From positions 1-61,615 of the forward strand of contig VRZD01000039.1 in the NCBI GenBank assembly GCA_016743235.1: 61,615 bases of DNA, given 5' to 3'. Shown here one piece after another: positions 51,104 to 60,919 of this stretch (the first letter of the stretch is position 1; the number at the start of each line of letters is the position of its first letter). This DNA is from Pantanalinema sp. GBBB05 (GTDB lineage Bacteria > Cyanobacteriota > Cyanobacteriia > Leptolyngbyales > Leptolyngbyaceae). The position numbers and the translations under genes were made by a program. The notes under the pieces were generated by a model. The model had not been told where the DNA came from and made no database searches. It was given only the letters and a program-made list of their open reading frames with translations.

Positions 51104-51155
51104 CTTTACTAACAAATTCAAAACCTGTTCTTGTAGTGATTAAGGCGATCTTCCA

Positions 51156-51407
51156 ATGATCCATTTTAAAGCTTTACTTGCAGATACACCTTTACCTGAT
51201 CCAACAACCTTATCCTCCCCGATCAACGGACAACCTGATCCGTTAATTGATCAGGGTGGGCAGTTAACGATTTATATCGGAGCTAGCTTAATTATTATAG
51301 GAATTGTCGCGATCGTTGGTTTTTTCAGCCGTCGGGTTGAACATGCTTTACTGACAGCCTTAGTCCTTAGCCTAGGGTTAGTGGCATTTTGGGCATTTAC
51401 ACGTTGA
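51156..51407 (+). CDS. Small membrane protein
   Basis: 83 residues with two C-terminal helices (IYIGASLIIIGIVAIVGFF, LLTALVLSLGLVAFWAF) and a Pro/Asp-rich N-terminus. No family recognised. It lies 52 bases after the DUF2231 pair and is probably part of that operon. Confidence 0.6.
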   Translation: MIHFKALLADTPLPDPTTLSSPINGQPDPLIDQGGQLTIYIGASLIIIGIVAIVGFFSRRVEHALLTALVLSLGLVAFWAFTR

Positions 51408-51591
51408 TTGCAGGGACACTTTTATGACTCACTATAAGGCTTTGAGAAGTTAGAAACATTTCTCTACGAGTAGGAGGAATGTCTTGATCACTGGAGTAAC
51501 AGATATTTCACTCGATTTTCATTTTCTGGTGCAAGTCTGAGTTCAGACGGGTTTCAGTACTGCTAATCGCTGAGTGTGACGTTTAATCAGG

Positions 51592-54183
51592 ATGATCGCT
51601 ACAAAAAAATGGATTTTAGCTCTGTTGTCACGACAACTGTTACAACCTAAACGGCTGGCGATCGCAGAGGCGGGTTTGATTGGCTTAGTCTCTGGCTTAG
51701 CGGCTGTCTTGTTAGGGCAGGGAGTCAGTTGGTTAGGTGGATGGCGGCAACATCTCGCGCATATCTTGCCGCTGCCAATGGTACTACCGTTATTTGGGTT
51801 TGGGGGAGGATACTTGGCTGGGTGGATTGTCGAACACTTTGCGCCCACTGCTTCTGGGAGTGGGATGTCTGAGGTCAAAGCGGTGTTAGCGCGAGTGCCA
51901 ATGCCACTCAATTTGAGAATCGCGATCGTTAAATTAATCGGTTCCATACTGGTACTAGGGGCAGGAATGCCGTTAGGTCGGGAAGGTCCCACCGTACAGA
52001 TTGGTGCGGCGCTGGCTGCCCAACTCAGTCGTTGGGTTCCTACGTCACCGGATCATCGTCGTCAGCTCTTGGCAGCGGGAGCGGGAGCGGGTTTAGCGGC
52101 AGCATTCAATGCTCCGATCGCGGGAGTGTTGTTTGTAATTGAAGAGTTGTTGCAAGATGTTTCAGGGATTACGCTGGGAACAGCGATTCTGGCATCGTTT
52201 ATCGCGGCTGTGGTTTCTCGAATTTATGGCACTCATAGTCTTGATCTGAATCTCCACTTAGTCACCCCCAATACTAGCTTTTCGGCTCCAGAAATTCCGT
52301 TTTACCTATTGTTAGGCATCATTGCCGGTAGTTTTGGGGTGCTGTTCAATCAAGGGATTCTCACCAGCCTTAACTTCTATCGTCGTTTTCTTAATATTGG
52401 GTTGCCTTGGCGAGTGGGTGTGGCTGGTTTAGCGACAGGCGTTGTTTTAGTACTTTTGCCAGAATTTCGAGATAATGCTGGATTGCGTGAATTGTTACTG
52501 ACTGGAGACGCAAACTGGCAGCTTGTGGCGATGATCTTCGTCGTCCAAATTCTGTTAATTCTGTTCACCTATGGTTCTGGTGCACCGGGAGGTTTGCTGG
52601 TTCCCAGTCTCGTTCTAGGGGCAGCATTAGGCTATCTAGTCGGAACCTGCGAGCACACTCTACTGGGTCTAGGAACGGTAACGACCTACTCCCGTGTCGG
52701 TATGGCTGCATTCTTTTGTGCGGTTGCGAGAGTCCCGATTACTGCCGTCATTATTGTATTTGAGATGACGACGGATTTTAATCTAGTACTGCCGTTGATG
52801 ATTGTATCAGTGGTTGCATATTTAGTCGCTGATAAGGTGGCAACTGGCTCTCTATACGATCGTCTACTGGCATGGAAAGGGATTCATTTAGAGAAACAAT
52901 TGGGGGACGATCGCCTCTGGACGTTGTTTACGGCGGCTGAAGTTATGCAGCCTAAAGTTGAAACTTTATCTAGCCAAATCAGTTTAGACGAAGCAATCCA
53001 GGCTTTTTCTGACTCATCCCACCGTAATTTTCCAGTCATTGACCACGGAAAACTGGTAGGAATTTTGACGCAGAAGGATATTGCAGCCTGGACGCAACGG
53101 CGCTCAGAACAGTCGATTACCGTGGCTCAAATGATGACTCCTGAGCCAGTGACGACTAGACCGAACGATACACTGGCACATGTTCTGCATTTGTTGAATT
53201 ATTACCGCTTCAGCGCCCTCCCAGTGGCAGAAGGGACGAAGCTACTTGGCATTATTACTCGTAGCGATATCATCCGGATCGAAGCAGAACACCTGAATGG
53301 TCGCACTGGGCAACCTGCGGCTAAATCTGATCCCTCCTATCTGGTGTATCGAACTCAGTCACCGCAGATCGGACGAGGACGGTTACTGGTTCCGATTTGT
53401 AATCCCAAAACAATACCAGCTTTGTTAAAGATGGCGGTCGCGATCGCTCATGATCGTAACTACGAAATTGAATGTTTGCAGGTCATTTTGATCTCACCGA
53501 ATCAACTGCCATCAGAAACAGTCGTTCGGACTCAAAATAGTCAGAAACTTCTACAGCAAGCCGTGGTGTTAGGACAAGCATGGCGAGTTCCCGTTCACAC
53601 CCAAATTCGGGTTGCACACACGGTTTCAGGAGCGATTTTAGAAACGATCAAAGACCGTCATATTGATTTAGTTTTAATGGGCTGGAAAGGCAGTACAGCA
53701 ACACCGGGTCGCGTGTTTAGTCAAGTCGTAGATACGGTAATTCGGCAGTCACCCTGTGAAGTGGTGCTGGCAAAATTACCCAATGAAACTCGGTTCGATC
53801 GCTGGTTAGTGCCAATGGCAGGTGGACCGAATGCTCAACAAGCGATTCAGCTGCTACCAGCTTTAAGTGTGTTAAGCCGAAAACCTGAAGTCAAACTGTG
53901 TCAAGTCTTTCAACCTGAACAAACGCCGAATACGGAGTTATTGGAAAAAACGGCAAAATATTTGGAGCCGCAATTACATGGGACAGTAAAGATTGCTCCA
54001 GTTTCTGCCACTTCTGTGTCTGAAGCAATCATTCAATTCTCTCAGCAGGAGGATAGTGATGTGATTATGGTAGGAGCTAGTCGTGAGCGGCTGTTACAAC
54101 AGGTTATGAATGGCAATGTGCCTGAAGAAATTGCCCGAAATTCTGATTGCACTGTTATTTTGGTGAGAGGAGCTGTTGCATAG
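51592..54183 (+). CDS. ClC chloride channel/exchanger with CBS and universal-stress domains
   Basis: 863 residues. Residues about 20-430 form the ClC fold: GSGMSEVKAV, GREGPTVQIG (gating Glu), FNAPIAGVLFVIEEL (proton Glu position kept) and GAPGGLLVPSLVLGA. Both glutamates suggest a Cl-/H+ exchanger. A CBS pair follows (about 445-575; HRNFPVIDHGKLVGILTQKD, FSALPVAEGTKLLGIITRSD). Two UspA-type domains end the protein (VLMGWKGS, DVIMVGASRERLL). The soluble parts probably bind adenine nucleotides and adjust transport to energy state. Confidence 0.92.
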   Translation: MIATKKWILALLSRQLLQPKRLAIAEAGLIGLVSGLAAVLLGQGVSWLGGWRQHLAHILPLPMVLPLFGFGGGYLAGWIVEHFAPTASGSGMSEVKAVLARVPMPLNLRIAIVKLIGSILVLGAGMPLGREGPTVQIGAALAAQLSRWVPTSPDHRRQLLAAGAGAGLAAAFNAPIAGVLFVIEELLQDVSGITLGTAILASFIAAVVSRIYGTHSLDLNLHLVTPNTSFSAPEIPFYLLLGIIAGSFGVLFNQGILTSLNFYRRFLNIGLPWRVGVAGLATGVVLVLLPEFRDNAGLRELLLTGDANWQLVAMIFVVQILLILFTYGSGAPGGLLVPSLVLGAALGYLVGTCEHTLLGLGTVTTYSRVGMAAFFCAVARVPITAVIIVFEMTTDFNLVLPLMIVSVVAYLVADKVATGSLYDRLLAWKGIHLEKQLGDDRLWTLFTAAEVMQPKVETLSSQISLDEAIQAFSDSSHRNFPVIDHGKLVGILTQKDIAAWTQRRSEQSITVAQMMTPEPVTTRPNDTLAHVLHLLNYYRFSALPVAEGTKLLGIITRSDIIRIEAEHLNGRTGQPAAKSDPSYLVYRTQSPQIGRGRLLVPICNPKTIPALLKMAVAIAHDRNYEIECLQVILISPNQLPSETVVRTQNSQKLLQQAVVLGQAWRVPVHTQIRVAHTVSGAILETIKDRHIDLVLMGWKGSTATPGRVFSQVVDTVIRQSPCEVVLAKLPNETRFDRWLVPMAGGPNAQQAIQLLPALSVLSRKPEVKLCQVFQPEQTPNTELLEKTAKYLEPQLHGTVKIAPVSATSVSEAIIQFSQQEDSDVIMVGASRERLLQQVMNGNVPEEIARNSDCTVILVRGAVA

Positions 54184-54240
54184 TTTATTTGTCAGTGGTG
54201 GAATGACTTTTTTCTAGGGTTTATCAAAGGTGGATAGACC

Positions 54241-56367
54241 ATGCCAACTAAAGTATCGGTAAATTCAGGGCAAATTGTGATTAATGATGGTTCTACATTT
54301 TTAGTCACAGACTCTTATGGTTGGATTAATGACAACGTTGCCCAAGGATTTTTCGTAGCAGATACACGCTTGATTTCCTATTATGAGGTATCTCTTAATC
54401 GCGATCGCCTCCTTCTACTTGCATCCAGTCCAATCAATCATCACAGTGCTCTGTATCAATTTACCAATTCTGAGTTTCGAACTGTCAAAGGCATCATTCC
54501 CAATGGTCAGTTAATGATTAGTATTCGTCGCGATATTGTGGGAGGAATACACGAAGACATCGATATAACAAACTACTATTCTAAACCAGTTGAGTTTCAA
54601 TTAATGCTGGCAATCCGTTCTGATTTTGCCGATATCTTTGAAGTGAAATCGCAACAAATTTTGACGCGAGGTGAAACAGAAACTATCTGGCAAAACGGAA
54701 CACTGACAACGACGTATCGCAATGGTTCTTTTTATCGTGGGTTAATGACCCAGCCAGAATGTGTCAGTTCTCAACCGCGCTATGCCAATGGTCGTTTATT
54801 CTTTGATGTGCGGCTGGAACCGGGTCAAACCTGGCATACCTGCGTTAACTTTGCCGCGATCGTGGGTGAAGACGTATTTTATCCCCAAAAAACCTGTGCA
54901 GTCGAGCATGATACGGAAGCAAAACGGGTCAGCAATGATTTCTTGGCTCAGGCAACCAAACTGCGATCGTCTAATGCAGAGGTTGTCGCATATTACCAGC
55001 AAGCTCTGGTAGATATGGCAGCTTTGCGCATTAAAGTTGAAGATCATGGTCATGACTTCTGGATGCCTGCGGCGGGAATTCCCTGGTTTGTAGCGGTGTT
55101 TGGGCGGGATTCGGTTGTGGTGAGTATGCAGACGATGGCTGTGTATCATGAGTTTGCCTATGGTACGCTGCTGCGATTGGCACAACTACAAGCAACCGAA
55201 GTGGACGACTGGCGCGATGCTCAGCCCGGAAAGATGCTGCATGAGCTGCGTCGTGATGAATTGACTCAACTCCAGCAATTGCCCTACACCCCTTACTATG
55301 GCACGATCGATACCACGATTCTCTGGATTGTTACCTTGCTGGAAGCCTATCAGTGGAGTCATAACCAAACGTTGCTGCACCAATGCCGTGAACCGTTAGA
55401 AAAAGCGCTGGCTTGGATCGAGACGTATGGTGACTTTGACCAGGATGGCTTTGTTGAGTATCAAACCCGCTCATCGATGGGATTGCGAAACCAGGGTTGG
55501 AAGGATTCCGGGGATGCGATCGTCTATCCAGATGGCTCTCAGGTTGAACCACCGATCGCCCTCTGCGAAGTGCAGGGATATGTTTACAACGCCTGGAATG
55601 ATGCGGCAGTAATTTATGAGATTTTAGGAGAGACACAACGAGCCAAAGAACTACGCCAGAAGGCGAACGACCTTTACCAGAAATTCAACGATCGCTTCTG
55701 GATGGAAGACAAAGGTTTTTACTGTCTTGGTCTGGACCACAAAAAGCAGCAAATTCGCGCGATCGCGTCTAATCCAGGACATTTATTGTGGTCAGGGATT
55801 GTCCCCCCAGAAAGAGCCAATCGCCTGGTGAAACGGCTCTTCCAACCGGATCTCTGGTGTGGTTGGGGGATTCGCACTTTGTCTAGCCAAAATCCTGCTT
55901 ATCATCCCATGAGTTATCAATTAGGTAGTGTGTGGCCGCATGATAACTCAGCGATCGCAATGGGTTGCAAGCGATATGGCTATCACCGGGAAGTCAACCA
56001 GATTGCAGAGGGGATTTTTGCGGCAGCTAGCTATTTTGAAGCAGGTCGAATGCCGGAATTGTTTGGTGGAATTGAGCGTCAGTTGGGTCGTTTTCCAGTT
56101 CCGTATCCTGATGCAAATGTACCTCAAGCCTGGGCAGCTGGATCAATCTTTCTACTCATTCGCGCCATGTTGGGATTGGAAGCCAATGCATCCGCGCGAT
56201 TGTTAACTGTGCAACCTGTTTTACCTGACTGGTTACCCGATTTAGAACTCGTCAATTTAAGTGTTGGGAGTGCAACAGTCACACTTCAATTTTGGCGTGA
56301 GAATGAACAAACCCACTGGAATGTAACGCATCTGGATGGTGAATTAACCGTTCGTGCGAAAATATGA
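54241..56367 (+). CDS. Glycogen-debranching-type enzyme (amylo-1,6-glucosidase family)
   Basis: 708 residues. The N-terminal beta domain of the GDE_N type (DGSTFLVTDSYGWI, GFFVADTRLISYYEV) is followed by an (alpha/alpha)6 barrel with GIPWFVAVFGRDSVV near residue 278, QGWKDSGDAI, SNPGHLLWSGI and SVWPHDNSAI. Such enzymes hydrolyse alpha-1,6 branches or related glucosides; some relatives act on glycosylated compatible solutes. Starts 57 bases after the ClC gene. Cytosolic, no signal peptide. Confidence 0.88.
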   Translation: MPTKVSVNSGQIVINDGSTFLVTDSYGWINDNVAQGFFVADTRLISYYEVSLNRDRLLLLASSPINHHSALYQFTNSEFRTVKGIIPNGQLMISIRRDIVGGIHEDIDITNYYSKPVEFQLMLAIRSDFADIFEVKSQQILTRGETETIWQNGTLTTTYRNGSFYRGLMTQPECVSSQPRYANGRLFFDVRLEPGQTWHTCVNFAAIVGEDVFYPQKTCAVEHDTEAKRVSNDFLAQATKLRSSNAEVVAYYQQALVDMAALRIKVEDHGHDFWMPAAGIPWFVAVFGRDSVVVSMQTMAVYHEFAYGTLLRLAQLQATEVDDWRDAQPGKMLHELRRDELTQLQQLPYTPYYGTIDTTILWIVTLLEAYQWSHNQTLLHQCREPLEKALAWIETYGDFDQDGFVEYQTRSSMGLRNQGWKDSGDAIVYPDGSQVEPPIALCEVQGYVYNAWNDAAVIYEILGETQRAKELRQKANDLYQKFNDRFWMEDKGFYCLGLDHKKQQIRAIASNPGHLLWSGIVPPERANRLVKRLFQPDLWCGWGIRTLSSQNPAYHPMSYQLGSVWPHDNSAIAMGCKRYGYHREVNQIAEGIFAAASYFEAGRMPELFGGIERQLGRFPVPYPDANVPQAWAAGSIFLLIRAMLGLEANASARLLTVQPVLPDWLPDLELVNLSVGSATVTLQFWRENEQTHWNVTHLDGELTVRAKI

Positions 56368-56424
56368 TGTATCAATAAAGGAACAGTTAAATATATTTAA
56401 ACCCGTACTACAATAATCATTAAG

Positions 56425-57354
56425 TTATTTCTTTGGTTGGCGATGACTAAACAGTGATTTCGCCTCAATAAAAATATGCTTAATCCTAGGATAATGACCG
56501 AAAATAGTAGCTTCTAGTCGCTCGATCGTCCCTGCAACTTCTTCAGCAGTGAGAGCTTGGTCAAACTGAAGTTCAAGATTCAATAATATTTCCTCAGGAC
56601 CAAAGTACAGCGTTAGCACTCGTAATACCCCTTTAACAGCCGGATCGGTGCAAACGAGCGATCGAATCTGTTTGATTGTAGTCGAACTGGCTCCTTCGCC
56701 CACCAATAGTCCTCTTGCTTCTCGGGCTAATAGTATAGCTACTATGGCGAGAATCACTCCAATGATAATGGAAGCTGTACCATCAAGATATGGGTTATTC
56801 AACCAATGTCCCAGAAATACACCAAATAACGCCACAACCAGCCCCAAAAGTGCGGCAGAATCCTCAAATAACACTGTAAAGATAGTCGGATCTTTACTGA
56901 TGCGCACGGCTTGCCAAAAACTTTGTGTTCCCTTGGATGGCAGAAACTCTTTCAGCGCCACTGTCCAAGAAAATCCTTCAAAAACAATAGCAAGCCCTAA
57001 GACGACATAGTTCCAGGTGGGATCTTCAATTGGGCTGGGGTGCTGGATGTGCGAGATGCCTTCGTAAACGGACATCCCACCACCAATAGCAAAGATCAAA
57101 ATGGCAACGATCAGGGTCCAAAAGTAAAGTTCTTGTCCATATCCAAAGGGATGGTTTTCATCAGCAGGACGTTTGCTGCGATGAATGCCATAAAGCAGTA
57201 CTAATTCATTACCTGTGTCCACAACCGAGTGAATGGCTTCAGACAGCATGGCAGAGCTTCCCGTAATGGAGGCAGCAATGAATTTGGTAATCGCGATCGC
57301 TAAATTCGCTGCGATCGCAGCAAAGATAGTTTTGTGTCCTGAACGGGTTGCCAT
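56425..57354 (-). CDS. Cation diffusion facilitator (CDF) transporter
   Basis: 309 residues, six membrane helices plus a C-terminal cytoplasmic domain of about 95 residues. HSVVDTGNELVLLYG in helix 2 carries a His-Asp metal site, and LFEDSAALLGLVVAL in helix 5 the Asp of the partner site. The motif YFWTLIVAILIFAIGGGMSV is typical of one CDF subgroup. Exports a divalent cation (Zn, Mn, Fe or Co) using protons; the metal is not deducible here. Convergent with the debranching gene. Confidence 0.9.
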   Translation of the reverse strand: MATRSGHKTIFAAIAANLAIAITKFIAASITGSSAMLSEAIHSVVDTGNELVLLYGIHRSKRPADENHPFGYGQELYFWTLIVAILIFAIGGGMSVYEGISHIQHPSPIEDPTWNYVVLGLAIVFEGFSWTVALKEFLPSKGTQSFWQAVRISKDPTIFTVLFEDSAALLGLVVALFGVFLGHWLNNPYLDGTASIIIGVILAIVAILLAREARGLLVGEGASSTTIKQIRSLVCTDPAVKGVLRVLTLYFGPEEILLNLELQFDQALTAEEVAGTIERLEATIFGHYPRIKHIFIEAKSLFSHRQPKK

Positions 57355-57414
57355 AGAATGTCATGCGCCAGTGAGTGATCAGTTCTTGGCTAGGCGTTAC
57401 GGCTCTGCCTTGAT

Positions 57415-58227
57415 CTAGCCCCCATGGGCAAATCCTGGGTACAGCGTCATCCCACCATCGACAAACAGGGTCGCTCCATGTACATAATCCGAATCATCAG
57501 ACGCAAGCCATACTGCCGCTTTACCAATATCGTCAGGTATGCCAACTCGATGATAGGGAATAAGTTTCAGCAATTGTGCCTCGGCTTCCGGTGTACTCCA
57601 TGCGGCTGTATTGATGCTTGTTTTAATTGCTCCTGGCGCAATGCTGTTAACCCGAATTTTTTGTGGCGCCAGCTCTTGAGCAATGCTTTTCATGAACATA
57701 TCAATCCCCCCTTTGCTACTGGCGTAATTAACATGCCCTGCCCAAGGAATCACTTCATGGACGGAACTGATGCAAATAATTTTTCCAGCCGCACAAGACA
57801 CATCGGGTTTAACACCACGGCGTAAAAACTCTTTGGCAGCTTCACGGGCACAGAGAAACTGCCCAGTCAGGTTAATGCTCAATACTAGATTCCACTGATC
57901 GAGGGTCATATCGACAAACGCCGCATCCTTCTGAATTCCAGCATTGTTCACCAAAATATCGATCGTGCCAAAGTGCTGAAACATCTGTTCAAACATCGCT
58001 TTGACTTCATCTTCTTGGGCAACATTGGCACCAATGGCGATCGCCTCTCCACCGTCTGAAGTAATGGCACTGACAATGTTTTCGGCTTCATCCTTTTCTG
58101 AGTGATAGTTAATTACGACCGATGCACCTGCTTGTGCTAAATGACGGGCAACAGCTTCACCGATGCCAGAACTGGAGCCTGTCACCAGAGCTTTTTGACC
58201 TTTGAGTAAATCAGGGGAATAGCTCAT
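57415..58227 (-). CDS. SDR, glucose 1-dehydrogenase type
   Basis: 270 residues. TGSSSGIGEAV coenzyme motif, then VINYHSEKDEAE, NNAGIQKDAAF, catalytic Ser in ICISSVHE, YASSK, and GATLFVDGGMTL near the end. The sequence style is that of bacterial glucose 1-dehydrogenases, which oxidise glucose to gluconolactone with NAD(P). Divergent from the DoxX/VOC/SMP-30 operon, whose lactonase could take its product. Confidence 0.88.
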   Translation of the reverse strand: MSYSPDLLKGQKALVTGSSSGIGEAVARHLAQAGASVVINYHSEKDEAENIVSAITSDGGEAIAIGANVAQEDEVKAMFEQMFQHFGTIDILVNNAGIQKDAAFVDMTLDQWNLVLSINLTGQFLCAREAAKEFLRRGVKPDVSCAAGKIICISSVHEVIPWAGHVNYASSKGGIDMFMKSIAQELAPQKIRVNSIAPGAIKTSINTAAWSTPEAEAQLLKLIPYHRVGIPDDIGKAAVWLASDDSDYVHGATLFVDGGMTLYPGFAHGG

Positions 58228-58438
58228 AATCTTCTGCTAAAGTCAATCGATCGCTAAACAGAATCTACCTCAGGCTAAATTCATTTGTTAGTAATTACGT
58301 CTACCGAATGGCTTAAAACTGTTTTCTGCCAATGGGTTGACTCTAGTTTCATTTTTATTTTGATTTTCGTTTTTACAATGTAGGTAACAGCTGATATAGG
58401 CTTAGAGACATTGCTTACGTCTTCAATAATTTCAATGT

Positions 58439-58963
58439 ATGAATACTGCGATCGCTATCTTATTGGTCAACATTCCAGGCGAGATATTTCTAACTCATGA
58501 GTTAAAGTCTCTCTATCTTGGATTTCCAGCAGGGATTGCCGGACTTGTCCTGCTGCTTTTTAGGGCTGGTACAGGGGTATTGTTCATGTTGCACGGCTAC
58601 CCCAAGTTAACTCACTTAAGAACGTGGGCAAATGCTTTAAAGCTGCCTGTCTTTTTATGTTTTCTTTCAGCATTCTCAATGATTGCAGGAGGAGTATGCC
58701 TGGTTTTGGGATTGCTGACACCGCTTGCCAGTATTGCTATCCTCGGGTCGATGCTATTTGCCATGGTGCTGGAAATTTCGCAAGGATTACCCTTTGTGGC
58801 TCGTGATCCCTATCTCATTCCTGAAGGACAGTATGAAGGACCTAAAGGGAAGGGGGAGCCACCTAGTTGGGAGAAAGCCTTCATGTACTGTTTGATGTTG
58901 ATGACGATCGCGGTTCTCGGTCCTGGTTTGTTTTCATTGGATGCTGCCCTTTTCGCTCCTTGA
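58439..58963 (+). CDS. DoxX family membrane protein
   Basis: 174 residues, four helices. FRAGTGVLFMLHGYPKL and the GGVCLVLGLLTPLASIAI block are DoxX hallmarks. DoxX proteins are quinone-linked membrane subunits or redox-stress proteins; the partner here is unknown. First gene of a three-gene operon; the next starts within a few bases. The 211 bases upstream form the divergent promoter region and hold no gene. Confidence 0.85.
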   Translation: MNTAIAILLVNIPGEIFLTHELKSLYLGFPAGIAGLVLLLFRAGTGVLFMLHGYPKLTHLRTWANALKLPVFLCFLSAFSMIAGGVCLVLGLLTPLASIAILGSMLFAMVLEISQGLPFVARDPYLIPEGQYEGPKGKGEPPSWEKAFMYCLMLMTIAVLGPGLFSLDAALFAP

Positions 58964-58969
58964 TTGATT

Positions 58970-59932
58970 ATGCCAATACCTCCGCAACGATGCCTTCAGA
59001 CGCAACGGATTGGAGCAATCGCACTCACAGTTTCCGATGTTGATTGTTCCAGAGCTTTCTACACTCAGGCATTAGGGTTTAAAGTGGTGTCTGACATCAC
59101 CATCAACAAGCCAAACTATTGCCAGTTAGAAGGAGTGGAAGATAGCAGAATTCGGACCATGACGTTATGCTTGGGAGCAGAAATCATACGGTTGATACAG
59201 TATCTCGATCGTCTAGGGAAGCCAATTCCAGCCGATTCTCGCAGTAACGATCGCTGGTTTCAACATATTGCAATTGTAGTCAGCGATATGGATCGTGCCT
59301 ATGCTCATCTTGCGTCCTTTCCTATTGAACCGATTTCAACTTCACCTCAAACGATTCCACCGGATAACAAAGAAGCTGCCTATATTCAAGCTTTCAAATT
59401 CAAAGACCTCGATCGTCATAATGTTGAACTCATTGGGTTTCCGCCAGATAAAGGGCAGACGAAATGGCATCAACCGACCAACCAGTTATTTTTAGGCATT
59501 GATCATACGGCGATCGTGGTTACTGATACGGCTCAGAGTCTTGATTTTTACCGTGACTCGTTGGGCATGACTGTTGAGGGAGGCAGCTTTAACTGGGGAG
59601 AGACCCAAGCACGAATGGATGACTTACCTAATGCCAAAGTCCGGGTGACCGCTCTACGTCCAGTGCAGGGAGGCTTGGGAATTGAGCTGCTGGAATACGT
59701 TGAGCCAACGGATGGTCGCCCGATTCCACCAGATTGGGATCGGACAGATATTGCCCATGTTCAGGTGGAATTAGTGGTCAATGATTTACAACCCGTGGTT
59801 AATCGCCTGCACAGCTACAACATCGCTCTAACACTATCATCCATAATCGAGCTAGCGAATTACCTGCCAAATAAACGCGGATGTCGTGTCAACGATCCCA
59901 CTGGACACGCACTGCTGTTGATTGAGGAGTAA
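58970..59932 (+). CDS. Two-domain VOC (glyoxalase/dioxygenase-fold) protein
   Basis: About 320 residues from ATG 58970; a TTG at 58964 is possible. Two vicinal-oxygen-chelate domains: IALTVSDVDCSRAFYTQALG at about residue 18 and DHTAIVVTDTAQSLDFYRDSL at about 182 (first 20 of each quoted in part). The Glu/His metal positions look partly kept (FQHIAIVV, HNVELIGF, GIELLEYV). The reaction is unknown; candidates are lactone, glyoxal or aromatic ring chemistry. Between DoxX and SMP-30 genes on one transcript. Confidence 0.82.
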   Translation: MPIPPQRCLQTQRIGAIALTVSDVDCSRAFYTQALGFKVVSDITINKPNYCQLEGVEDSRIRTMTLCLGAEIIRLIQYLDRLGKPIPADSRSNDRWFQHIAIVVSDMDRAYAHLASFPIEPISTSPQTIPPDNKEAAYIQAFKFKDLDRHNVELIGFPPDKGQTKWHQPTNQLFLGIDHTAIVVTDTAQSLDFYRDSLGMTVEGGSFNWGETQARMDDLPNAKVRVTALRPVQGGLGIELLEYVEPTDGRPIPPDWDRTDIAHVQVELVVNDLQPVVNRLHSYNIALTLSSIIELANYLPNKRGCRVNDPTGHALLLIEE

Positions 59933-59944
59933 TCAGGAACTCAA

Positions 59945-60868
59945 ATGACCAGTAATGAGACACAAGCATCTAACACGATCGCCATCTATGACGACCGTAT
60001 GACTGCGATTGTTGATCCTGATGCAACGCTGCAAAAGCTAGCGGATGGAGCGGTTCATACGGAAGGTTCAGTTTATCTTCCCAAGGATGAAAGTGTCGTT
60101 TATAGTGATGCCCACGATAATCGCCTACTGCGTTGGAGCGCGAAGGACGGAGTTACTGTCCTGCGACACCCATCAGATTATCAAAATGGCAATTGCCTCG
60201 ATCTTGATAATCGGCTGGTTTCCTGTTCGGGTGGTCTACGTGCCATTATTCGGCAGGAACCGAACGGAGAATGGATAGTGCTGGTCGATCGCTACCAGGG
60301 TAAACGGCTCAATAGCCCTAATGATCTAGTCGTAAAACGGGATGGCAGCATTTGGTTTACTGATCCACCTTATGGGATTACGGAACCGAACCAGGGGTAT
60401 GGGGGTGAACAGGAACAACCAGGCAGCTATGTATATCGCTTTGATCCAGCAACAGGTGTGATTAATGCCATCGTCACAGATATGTTGCGTCCCAATGGGC
60501 TGACGTTTAGCCCAGATGAATGCACTTTATATGTATCAGACTCTTCAGCATTTAATCTTCCCGATGGCTATCACTATATTCGTGCCTATGATGTCGTCAG
60601 CGATCGCCAAGTTGCCAATGGTCGTGTCTTTGCTGTTATCGATCCAGGGCAACCAGATGGATTATGTGTTGATGAGCCAGGTCATGTATTTGCAACTGCC
60701 CAAGATGGAGTGCAGATTTACACTTCAGAGGGGACTCTGCTTGGTAAAATTTTAGTCCCTGAAGTTTGTGCTAATATCACTTTCGGCGGTAAAACAGGTA
60801 ATCGTCTCTTCATTGCCGCAGGACATGCCTTATACGCGATTGACTTAAAGACTAAGGGAGTTAAATAA
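59945..60868 (+). CDS. SMP-30/gluconolactonase-like lactonase
   Basis: 307 residues, six-bladed beta-propeller. HTEGSVYLPKDESVVYSDAH carries the metal-binding Glu, NSPNDLVVKRDGSIWFTDPP the Asn, and LRPNGLTFSPDECTLYVSDS the later Asn/Asp pair, all usual for calcium- or zinc-dependent lactonases. No signal peptide. Hydrolyses a sugar or other lactone; with a glucose dehydrogenase gene nearby, gluconolactone is plausible. GAGGAG lies upstream of the start. Its stop codon is inside the following hairpin. Confidence 0.9.
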   Translation: MTSNETQASNTIAIYDDRMTAIVDPDATLQKLADGAVHTEGSVYLPKDESVVYSDAHDNRLLRWSAKDGVTVLRHPSDYQNGNCLDLDNRLVSCSGGLRAIIRQEPNGEWIVLVDRYQGKRLNSPNDLVVKRDGSIWFTDPPYGITEPNQGYGGEQEQPGSYVYRFDPATGVINAIVTDMLRPNGLTFSPDECTLYVSDSSAFNLPDGYHYIRAYDVVSDRQVANGRVFAVIDPGQPDGLCVDEPGHVFATAQDGVQIYTSEGTLLGKILVPEVCANITFGGKTGNRLFIAAGHALYAIDLKTKGVK

Positions 60869-60885
60869 CGGGTGCTCCCCGTTAT
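60865..60885 (+). terminator. Hairpin at the end of the SMP-30 gene
   Basis: ATAACGGG and CCCGTTAT arms with a 5-base loop, including the stop codon. No U-tract follows. It may end the DoxX operon transcript. Confidence 0.5.
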
Positions 60886-60919
60886 ACAATTACCCGAGTG
60901 ATTACAGGGTTGGAGGGTT

